A DNA stretch of 7,651 bases from Planctomycetales bacterium. GTDB taxonomy: Bacteria; Planctomycetota; Planctomycetia; Pirellulales; Thermoguttaceae. This document shows positions 1 to 4,689 of this stretch, one piece after another; position 1 is the first letter of the stretch, and every line of letters begins with the position of its first letter. The notes below the pieces were generated by a model. That model saw only the letters and a program-made list of their open reading frames with translations. It did not search any database and was not told the origin of the DNA. Both the position numbers and the translations under genes were made by a program. Location of the stretch: the NCBI GenBank assembly GCA_007127495.1, contig SKZG01000432.1, positions 1 to 7,651 of the forward strand, written 5' to 3'.

Positions 1-257
1 AAGGGGTCGAACCACAGGGAATCTTGGTTTGTGCTAACAGTCGGCGCACCGTAGCTCGGGCTCGTCGAATGTGTAACGGAACTGCCGTCAACCGTGTAAC
101 GTTCCGTCGACTCCTTCACGTCAAGAAAACTGACGGATTCGCCTTCGAAGTCGCCATAGGAGATTAGGCCCGCCTCAACTCGCATACAGAAGAGAGACAC
201 TGCAAGCAGCGCCAGCGCGCAGCGCGCCACGCGAAGTCCAGAACTTGAAGTCAACAC
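1..257 (-). CDS. Exported PEP-CTERM-like protein, N-terminal part (runs off left edge)
   Basis: An open frame of 85 codons reads from a GTG at 255-257 to the window edge without a stop. The start is set by a strong AAGGAGG ribosome binding site at 263-269, 5 nt upstream; a TTG follows directly as an alternative. Residues 1-29 form a signal peptide: polar N-terminus with arginines, a hydrophobic core (ALALLAVSLF) and an Ala-Gly junction. The mature start has the order I-S-Y-G-D-F-E-G...V-S-F-L-D-V-K-E-S-T and later Y-G-A-P-T-V...L-W-F-D-P. From family knowledge this layout resembles the N-terminus of planctomycete PEP-CTERM proteins, which are exported and processed by an exosortase through a C-terminal PEP-TM-Arg tail. 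That tail would lie outside the window, so the assignment is by N-terminal resemblance only. A surface or matrix role is inference. The gene is too short for some ORF callers because it starts with GTG and is truncated. Confidence 0.7.
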   Translation of the reverse strand, partial: MLTSSSGLRVARCALALLAVSLFCMRVEAGLISYGDFEGESVSFLDVKESTERYTVDGSSVTHSTSPSYGAPTVSTNQDSLWFDP

Positions 258-262
258 CGCTG

Positions 263-269
263 CCTCCTT
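263..269 (-). promoter_or_regulatory. Ribosome binding site of the exported protein
   Basis: AAGGAGG on the minus strand lies 5 nt before the GTG at 257 and decides that start. It directly follows a small hairpin (GGGCC at 270-274 and GGCCC at 280-284 around a 5-nt loop). Folding of that hairpin could influence access to the site; this is inference. Confidence 0.75.
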
Positions 270-403
270 GGGCCTTGCCGGCCCTGCTAGTAGTCTGCCC
301 GAACTGGGCGATGTTCAAACCACAACGACTCGCACCAGACATCCCCCTCTAAAGGAGGTCTCTCCGGCTGGGGCGTGCGCCGCACAATCGACGCATTATT
401 CGG

Positions 404-432
404 ATTCTACTCGAACCTTCCAGCGATTGCAA
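404..432 (-). promoter_or_regulatory. Candidate sigma70 promoter for the exported-protein gene
   Basis: On the minus strand a TTGCAA -35-like box (427-432, 4 of 6 consensus bases) is separated by 17 nt from a TAGAAT -10 box (404-409, 5 of 6). An A/T-rich tract at 445-463 lies just upstream, where an UP element would sit. Transcription would begin near 397 and give a leader of about 140 nt. A second -10-like AATAAT at 395-400 follows. This is predicted from sequence only. Confidence 0.5.
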
Positions 433-545
433 GTACCTCACCCGAAAAATCCCAAATTTTTTCCAGCTCGTTCCCTCGGAGCCGTTGAGGCGGTTGCTCC
501 TTCGGCCGGTGAACGGTTTCGTGGTTCCCGCTCCGGCTGCCAAAT

Positions 546-573
546 GTGTCCTTTTCTACGTGTCCTTTTTTAC
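546..573. repeat. 14-bp tandem duplication across the zinc-ribbon stop codon
   Basis: GTGTCCTTTTCTAC (546-559) is followed directly by GTGTCCTTTTTTAC (560-573), so 13 of 14 bases match. The second unit contains the TAA stop (570-572, minus strand) of the zinc-ribbon gene. Replication slippage is the likely origin. Confidence 0.8.
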
Positions 574-1154
574 CGGGCTCGCGGCCCCGTGTACGTACGG
601 CAATGCGGGCATACGCGCGCACCGACGCTGACCTCGCGGTGGCACTTCACGCAGGTTTTCTGCGGCAAAGAGCCGGATTCTTCCGTATCGTCGCCAGCCT
701 GACGGACCGCAGCTCGGCCGCCGGACGACCCATGCTTATTCCCCCCACCCGACGGGCTATGGGGCTCCTGATCGGCCGACCCCAGCGGGGTGCCGCAGCT
801 CGGGCATACCGAAAACGCGAACGACACCCGCTTGTGGCACGTGGGGCAAATTCTCGGCCGTTGATTCTTCGACGACCAGAACAAGGCGATGCCCGATTCT
901 TCTTCCTCTGCGGATCTCGCATGTCGGGGGTCCTGGTGAACCTCCATATCGCGGTCATGTTCCGCAGGCTCCGACGTGTCCGGCGGCATGGCCGGGGGCG
1001 GACCGAGACAGCTCAGCACGTCGTCTTCAGAAAAACCGCCCGGTATCGGGACGTGAACTCGTGCCCGACAGCGGGGGCAGTATCCGCTCTTGCCCGCAAA
1101 ACTGTCCTTCACCCGAAGCTGGTGCCCGTTCGGGCAAGTCACCTGGATCGACAT
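570..1154 (-). CDS. Protein with three zinc ribbons, 194 aa
   Basis: There are three cysteine-rich modules. The first uses C7 and H11 with C26 and C29, in the arrangement C-P-N-G-H...A-G...C-P-R-C common in planctomycete zinc-ribbon proteins. The second uses C103 and C106 with C117 and C120. The third uses C168 and C171 with C182 and C185. The knuckles are joined by acidic, proline- and glycine-rich linkers (about residues 40-100 and 121-165) that look disordered. There is no signal peptide or membrane segment, so the protein is probably cytoplasmic. Zinc binding is expected from the family; the partner is unknown, and nucleic-acid or protein binding are both possible. The ATG at 1152-1154 has GGGAGG 7 nt upstream (1162-1167) and a near-perfect promoter. 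The plus-strand open frame over the same DNA is its shadow, as the regular C-x2-C pattern exists only in this frame. Confidence 0.88.
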   Translation of the reverse strand: MSIQVTCPNGHQLRVKDSFAGKSGYCPRCRARVHVPIPGGFSEDDVLSCLGPPPAMPPDTSEPAEHDRDMEVHQDPRHARSAEEEESGIALFWSSKNQRPRICPTCHKRVSFAFSVCPSCGTPLGSADQEPHSPSGGGNKHGSSGGRAAVRQAGDDTEESGSLPQKTCVKCHREVSVGARVCPHCRTYTGPRAR

Positions 1155-1186
1155 GGCCCCGCCTCCCCAATGGTTGGAATAACCTC

Positions 1187-1216
1187 ATTATAGACCAACC
1201 GACATTTCTCTGTCAA
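1187..1216 (-). promoter_or_regulatory. Strong sigma70 promoter of the zinc-ribbon gene
   Basis: Read on the minus strand, a perfect TTGACA (1211-1216) and a perfect TATAAT (1187-1192) are 18 nt apart. Transcription would start near 1180, giving a leader of about 25 nt to the ATG at 1154 with a GGGAGG site in between. Confidence 0.8.
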
Positions 1217-1484
1217 GTAGGCCAAGTGGCCATCCCTTTTGCGAGTGGCATGATAGCACAATTGGAGTGGCTATGTCAGAACGCCGCTGGAAGCTTGTTC
1301 TCGCCCTCCGGCCCATCGCCCTTTGCCGTTAAACTATAATTTGGTAAGCGCTGCGCAAACCGCGCATTTTGCGTCGATTACGCCCTGGTGTGGGATATGC
1401 CTTGTGGCTCACTGCATTTCTGATTCAACGAACTCCCGCGCGCTCCCCGCGACGGCTGACGACCTGGGCGCAGGCGATGCGTCG
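1217..1484. other. Divergent intergenic region, no convincing gene
   Basis: This is the stretch between the zinc-ribbon promoter and the ATG of the cyclase-like gene. Its base composition is lower in GC than the genes around it. The cyclase-like frame stays open back to a TTG at 1323 and also has a GTG at 1404, but the encoded 54 residues lack recognisable family features. The stretch is treated here as leader and promoter DNA. It contains a TATAAT at 1335-1340 and a 6-bp inverted repeat, CGCAAA and TTTGCG around an 8-nt loop, just downstream. Confidence 0.5.
1335..1340 (+). promoter_or_regulatory. Candidate -10 box for the cyclase-like/phosphorylase operon
   Basis: A perfect TATAAT stands upstream of the operon on the plus strand, but the expected -35 region (about 1312-1317, CCCATC) has no match to consensus. 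If it is used, transcription begins near 1347. That would rule out the TTG at 1323 as start and leave GTG 1404 or ATG 1485. Confidence 0.35.
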
Positions 1485-2978
1485 ATGCGGGTCATCGAGC
1501 TGCCGCCGCCGCCCGTTCTCGTGCGGGAGGATCTCGACATCACGGTGCCCGAGCACACTGCCGCCGGAAATCGTTGGATCGGCTGGTGTTCGTCCCGCGG
1601 CATGGCAAGCTTTCTGTCGAGCTTTCTTTTCCACTCGGCCCTGATTCTAGGCATGGCACTTTGGTTGCCCGCTTCCGATGCCCGGTCAGGGCGGATTGCG
1701 CTGGTCGTCGTGCCGGCGGACGACGACGCGTTCATTTCCAGCGAGGTTCTTCCGGAGGCGGCACCCTCGATTTCGGCTGAGCAGTTTGCCGGCGACGTCG
1801 TGGCCGACCATGCTTTCACAAATGTGCAAGTTCATGCCCCGGCCGGCGAGCTTCCGGAACTGGCTTACCGGCAACCGGCCGCTGCGCTCAACCCGTTGGG
1901 CCCTCCTGCCGATTACCTCCTGCGAACCCGTGCCGACGTATCGGGCGCGCTGGCGGGCCGGGGGCGAACGGCTCGCGCCGAAATGGTCCGGCTCGGCGGC
2001 GGCACCGCCGAAAGCGAGGACGCGGTCGAGCGCGGCCTGCGGTGGATCATGGCCCAGCAGCGCCCCGACGGCGGCTTCAGCTTTCGGCATTTGCGCGGCG
2101 CCCGTAACCCGGGCACCGAAAGCAGCCGGACCGCCGCTACCGCGTTGTGCATGTTGCCGTATCTCGGAGCAGGCTACACGCACCAGGAGGGGCCGTACCG
2201 CGACGTCGTGCAGCGCGGCATGTACTACCTGGTCCGAAGCGCCCGGCAGACCCAGCACGGCGCCGACCTGCAGAACGGCACCATGTACGCCCAGGGCCTT
2301 GCCACCATCGCCCTGTGCGAAGCCTATGCCATGACCGGCGATCCCGCGCTGAAGGGCCTGGCGGAGCAGGCGATGCGGTTCGTCCTTTTCGCTCAAGACC
2401 CGAAGGGTGGAGGATGGCGATACACGCCGGGCGAACCCGGCGATACGACGGTTACCGGCTGGCAGTTGATGGCGCTGAAGAGCGCACAGATGGCAGGGCT
2501 GAGCGTTCCATCGCCAACTTTGGTCGGAGTACGACGATTCCTTGACGGTGTGCAATCGGAATACGGCGCGAACTACGGCTACATGGACGCCAAGCCGGGC
2601 GAAACCACCACGGCGATCGGCTTGCTATGCCGGATGTACACCGGCTGGGATCGCGACCACCACGCCTTGCGGCGCGGCGTCGAAGACCTTGACCAATGGG
2701 GGCCGTCGAAAGACAATATGTACCTGAACTACTACGCCACCCAGGTGCTGCACCACTACGGCGGCGAGCCGTGGAAGCGGTGGAACCCCGTCATGCGCGA
2801 CTACCTCGTCGCCACCCAATCGGACGACGGCCATGAAGCCGGAAGCTGGCACTTTTCCGGCGGGCACGGCAACGTGGGCGGCCGGCTTTATAACACGGCC
2901 ATGGCCGTCATGACGCTCCAGGTGTATTATCGCTACATGCCGCTGTACACGGACCATGCAATCACCGACACATTCTAG
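1485..2978 (+). CDS. Membrane-anchored squalene-cyclase/prenyltransferase-repeat protein, 497 aa
   Basis: From the ATG at 1485 the protein has a short cytoplasmic tail rich in prolines, one membrane helix (about residues 40-62), and an extracytoplasmic linker (63-170). An alpha/alpha-barrel repeat domain of the squalene-cyclase/prenyltransferase type follows (about 175-490). Visible repeat signatures are G-G-T-x2-S-E-x-A-V-x2-G-L-x-W then Q-R-P-D-G-G-F (192-198), A-Q-D-P-K-G-G-G-W (303-311), D-T-T-V-T-G-W (320-326) and Q-S-D-D-G...G-S-W near the end. These resemble QW motifs. The D-x-D-D acid motif of squalene-hopene cyclases is absent, so cyclase activity is unlikely. Planctomycetes have many such proteins of unknown function, and binding of a glycan, lipid or protein is possible. 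The frame stays open upstream to a TTG at 1323 and a GTG at 1404. I chose the ATG because family-like sequence begins there, although its ribosome binding site is weak. The next gene overlaps its last 23 nt. Confidence 0.85.
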   Translation: MRVIELPPPPVLVREDLDITVPEHTAAGNRWIGWCSSRGMASFLSSFLFHSALILGMALWLPASDARSGRIALVVVPADDDAFISSEVLPEAAPSISAEQFAGDVVADHAFTNVQVHAPAGELPELAYRQPAAALNPLGPPADYLLRTRADVSGALAGRGRTARAEMVRLGGGTAESEDAVERGLRWIMAQQRPDGGFSFRHLRGARNPGTESSRTAATALCMLPYLGAGYTHQEGPYRDVVQRGMYYLVRSARQTQHGADLQNGTMYAQGLATIALCEAYAMTGDPALKGLAEQAMRFVLFAQDPKGGGWRYTPGEPGDTTVTGWQLMALKSAQMAGLSVPSPTLVGVRRFLDGVQSEYGANYGYMDAKPGETTTAIGLLCRMYTGWDRDHHALRRGVEDLDQWGPSKDNMYLNYYATQVLHHYGGEPWKRWNPVMRDYLVATQSDDGHEAGSWHFSGGHGNVGGRLYNTAMAVMTLQVYYRYMPLYTDHAITDTF

Positions 2979-3750
2979 CGGCGCGACCGACTCCCCGCGC
3001 GAGGCGTGCGATGTTGCCGTCGTCTTCGCGTTGGGCATTGAAGCCGGAGGACTCATCGACCGCATGGACGGGCGAACGGCGCTATGGGGCCGAGGGCTCT
3101 CGGTTCGACTCGGTTCGCTTGAAGCGCGCTCCCTGGCGGTGGTCACCGGCGGCGCCGGGGAGGAAAACGCCGCCCGCGCAACCGAAGCCGTCCTCGAAGG
3201 CCACCGCCCGCAGTGGATCATCGCGGCCGGCTTCGCCGGGGGCCTGCGGGCGGGCCTCGAGCGCAACGACGTCGTCATGGCCGATTGCGTCGCCAATACG
3301 CACGGCCGACAACTACGGATCGATCTGTCCGTCGACCCCCGCGAACTACAACGGCACCCCGGCGTCCACGTGGGACGACTGCTATCGGTCGCCCATCCGG
3401 TGTGTGGGCCGGAGGAGAAAGCGGCTCTCGGCGCAGCCCACGATGCGCTGGCGGTCGACATGGAAACTTTCGCCGTGGTCGAGATGTGCCGTCGCCGGCG
3501 CGTGCGATGCCTGGCGGTGCGGATCGTTTACGACCCGGCCGACGAGCGGCTCCCCCGCGACGTCGAGACCCTGCTCGCGCAACCCACGCTGGCTGCTCGC
3601 CTTGGCGCCGCCGCCGCAACCGTATTCCGCCGCCCCTCGAGCCTGAAGGACTTCTATCGGATGCGCGCGCGTGCGCTGCGGGCCTCCGACCGGCTTGCAG
3701 GCTTCCTGCAGGGCGTGATCGCGCAACTGGGCACCGGCCACGACGCCTAG
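2956..3750 (+). CDS. Nucleoside phosphorylase/nucleosidase family protein (HpnG- or MTA/SAH-nucleosidase-like), 264 aa
   Basis: The fold is recognisable from the order of motifs: V-A-V-V-F-A-L-G-I-E-A (19-30), with E29 where MTA/SAH nucleosidase has a catalytic-site glutamate; A-A-G-F-A-G-G-L (90-97); V-D-M-E-T (167-171), the ribose-binding Met-Glu; and V-R-I-V-Y-D (188-193), where D193 fits the purine-N7 aspartate. Family members cleave the N-glycosidic bond of purine nucleosides, by hydrolysis or phosphorolysis. HpnG removes adenine from adenosylhopane. The usual Ser before the aspartate is replaced by Tyr, and a C-terminal helical extension (227-258) is present. The protein is cytoplasmic, with no signal peptide. 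It starts inside the preceding gene (23-nt overlap), which suggests translational coupling. The true substrate cannot be told from sequence, and a hopanoid role would need hopanoid genes elsewhere in the genome. Confidence 0.85.
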   Translation: MQSPTHSSGATDSPREACDVAVVFALGIEAGGLIDRMDGRTALWGRGLSVRLGSLEARSLAVVTGGAGEENAARATEAVLEGHRPQWIIAAGFAGGLRAGLERNDVVMADCVANTHGRQLRIDLSVDPRELQRHPGVHVGRLLSVAHPVCGPEEKAALGAAHDALAVDMETFAVVEMCRRRRVRCLAVRIVYDPADERLPRDVETLLAQPTLAARLGAAAATVFRRPSSLKDFYRMRARALRASDRLAGFLQGVIAQLGTGHDA

Positions 3751-3752
3751 CG

Positions 3753-3764
3753 AAGCCAAGGCTT
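3753..3764. repeat. Short inverted repeat overlapping the antitoxin -35 box
   Basis: AAGCC (3753-3757) and GGCTT (3760-3764) flank two A residues. The gap is too small for an RNA hairpin, but the symmetry overlaps the -35 box at 3763-3768. It could therefore be an operator, as toxin-antitoxin promoters are commonly autoregulated. This is speculative. Confidence 0.3.
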
Positions 3765-3791
3765 TACACGGCCGCCGCGGTACGGTATCCT
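3763..3791 (+). promoter_or_regulatory. Candidate promoter of the antitoxin-like gene
   Basis: TTTACA (3763-3768, 5 of 6) and TATCCT (3786-3791, 4 of 6) are 17 nt apart. It starts just after the stop of the phosphorylase gene, so the antitoxin-like gene probably has its own promoter and is not simply read through from upstream. Confidence 0.5.
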
Positions 3792-3835
3792 GATGGATGC
3801 CATGATCAACACGTCTGGCGCGTCGGGAGATGGAA

Positions 3836-4108
3836 ATGATGCAAACCATGTTGGGGGTTGTGCGGGACGGGAAAGTCCAACTGGCTGAAGCCGCGCGCCT
3901 GCCCGAGGGCGCCAATGTCCTGGTGACCCTCCTGCCCGCCGGCGAGGAAGAATTCTGGGCACGGGCGGCGGAGAAGTCGCTGGCCGCTATCTGGGACAAC
4001 GCCGAGGACGACGCCTCATCGTGTCGCACGGGGCGACTGGGCGCGGGCGAATTCGTGCCGGCCTCTAACCTTCATGGGGCTGCTCCCCGGTTTCCGGGAT
4101 GTCGCTGA
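3836..4108 (+). CDS. Antitoxin-like protein with abnormal C-terminal tail, no toxin partner
   Basis: The first 59 residues resemble a common small antitoxin type. They begin M-Q-T-M-L-G-V-V-R-D-G-K-V, then have L-P-E-G-A-N-V-L-V-T-L-L-P, then E-E-E-F-W...S-L-A-A-I-W-D-N-A-E-D-D (48-59). In such families the protein ends a few residues after this acidic helix and a MazF/PemK- or PIN-type toxin gene follows. Here the frame runs on for about 30 residues of unrelated Arg/Gly/Pro-rich sequence until a TGA at 4106, and no toxin frame follows. The tail therefore looks like read-through into foreign or rearranged DNA. ATG codons at 3830, 3836 and 3839 are all possible. GGGAG at 3825-3829 favours 3836 or 3839. 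The 3' end overlaps the opposing HEPN remnant by 44 nt. The protein may still bind DNA, or it may be decaying. Confidence 0.75.
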   Translation: MMQTMLGVVRDGKVQLAEAARLPEGANVLVTLLPAGEEEFWARAAEKSLAAIWDNAEDDASSCRTGRLGAGEFVPASNLHGAAPRFPGCR

Positions 4109-4238
4109 CGACCGCTTCCACATGAGAACGGATTCGCTGTACCAAACGCAGAGATGCCGCGCGATCGAAGGCGGTGGAATACGGCATCTCCTCGTACCTG
4201 AACACTGTGGCAAAAGGGGTCAGTTCACGCTGCTTCAT
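4065..4238 (-). pseudogene. HEPN (HepT-like) domain remnant, C-terminal 57 aa only
   Basis: The frame starts with ATG at 4236-4238, inside the end of the MNT gene (14-nt overlap, ATGAAGCAGCGTGA). It reads M-K-Q-R-E and then directly L-T-P-F-A-T-V-F-R-Y...L-R-L-V-Q-R-I-R-S-H-V-E-A-V-V. That second part matches the end of HEPN-domain partners of MNT enzymes: an L-T-P-x-A-x2-x-R-Y element, a short loop, then the last helix. The first helices, which carry the R-x4-6-H RNase motif and the nearby tyrosine, are missing. HEPN partners are usually about 130 aa, so I estimate some 80 codons were lost by an in-frame deletion just after the original start. It cannot be an active RNase. Whether the short product is made is unknown. 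Confidence 0.7.
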
Positions 4239-4569
4239 AGAGCACTCTCCCTTCCTTGCTGGCCGTGCGGTACACACTGCCTGGCGTGGTGGCCCACTCC
4301 TGAAAATCCCGTTCCGCAATGACCAGAATGTCGACCGGCAGAATCAGGCCGCGCAAGGCTCGATGCAGGCGAACCGTTTCCGCGTACCGGTCGCTCACGT
4401 CGCGCTCGACAACGATCAGGTCGATGTCGCTGTCAGGTCCTGCTTCGCCGCGGACTGCCGATCCGAACAGAATGACCCGCACCGGCGACGCCGCCGCCAC
4501 AATCCGGCGCACCGCCTCGGCAATCTTCTCCGGCGTGATCGCCCATAAAGGCTGTCCTTGGTTTGTCAT
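4225..4569 (-). CDS. MNT-type minimal nucleotidyltransferase (MntA-like antitoxin), 114 aa
   Basis: This is a small nucleotidyltransferase of the kind paired with HEPN toxins. The catalytic motif G-S-A-V-R-G...D-S-D-I-D-L is complete (G36, S37, D48, D50), and the third carboxylate is present as D80 in P-V-D-I-L-V. In characterised MntA/HepT systems the MNT protein transfers AMP from ATP to a tyrosine of the HEPN RNase and so silences it. The chosen start (ATG 4567-4569) matches the usual family N-terminus; the frame is open upstream to 4671 but that part has no family features. The ribosome binding site is weak (an A/G-rich run directly before the ATG). The stop overlaps the start of the HEPN remnant, which is the normal gene order for this pair. 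The enzyme seems intact while its target is not. Confidence 0.88.
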   Translation of the reverse strand: MTNQGQPLWAITPEKIAEAVRRIVAAASPVRVILFGSAVRGEAGPDSDIDLIVVERDVSDRYAETVRLHRALRGLILPVDILVIAERDFQEWATTPGSVYRTASKEGRVLYEAA

Positions 4570-4614
4570 CTTCTTTCGCGTTCTCGCGCCCTTTTGGCGT
4601 TGGCCCATTCCACA

Positions 4615-4643
4615 AGGGTAGTCAGGAGAAACTGGCAGGTCAA
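4615..4643 (-). promoter_or_regulatory. Weak promoter candidate before the MNT gene
   Basis: On the minus strand TTGACC (4638-4643, 5 of 6) lies 17 nt before TACCCT (4615-4620, 3 of 6). It falls in the 120-nt gap between the hydrolase stop and the MNT start. With no clear terminator in that gap, read-through from the hydrolase gene is an alternative. Confidence 0.3.
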
Positions 4644-4689
4644 GGGGCGTTCCTTCTTCCGCGGGTTGCATTAGAAACCAGTGGCCCCT

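Larger units (their letters stand above)
258..569. other. Intergenic region holding the leader and promoter of the exported-protein gene
   Basis: There is no gene in this 312-nt gap. It holds, in minus-strand order, the 14-bp repeat after the zinc-ribbon stop, an A/T tract at 445-463, a promoter candidate at 404-432, a roughly 140-nt leader, a 5-bp hairpin at 270-284 and the ribosome binding site. The A/T tract can pair weakly with itself (AAAAAT at 445-450, ATTTTT at 456-461). It is better read as an UP-like element upstream of the promoter than as a terminator, since it has no GC stem. I saw no clear rho-independent terminator for the zinc-ribbon gene. Confidence 0.6.

Noticed and set aside
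546..1193. 215-codon open frame on the plus strand opposite the zinc-ribbon gene
   Set aside because: The minus strand shows three regular C-x2-C zinc modules, a ribosome binding site and a strong promoter. The plus frame has no recognisable domain and an Arg-rich composition typical of antisense frames in GC-rich DNA.
1323..1484. Upstream extension of the cyclase-like protein from a TTG at 1323
   Set aside because: The 54 extra residues look unlike the family and overlap a possible TATAAT box at 1335-1340. The membrane topology is complete from ATG 1485. A start at GTG 1404 cannot be fully excluded.
1686..2555. 289-codon minus-strand open frame opposite the cyclase-like gene
   Set aside because: The plus strand encodes clear QW-like repeats here; the opposite frame is a codon-bias shadow.
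1485..2978. Reading the cyclase-fold protein as a true squalene-hopene cyclase
   Set aside because: There is no D-x-D-D motif in the repeat domain, and a single N-terminal membrane helix would place the domain outside the cytoplasm.
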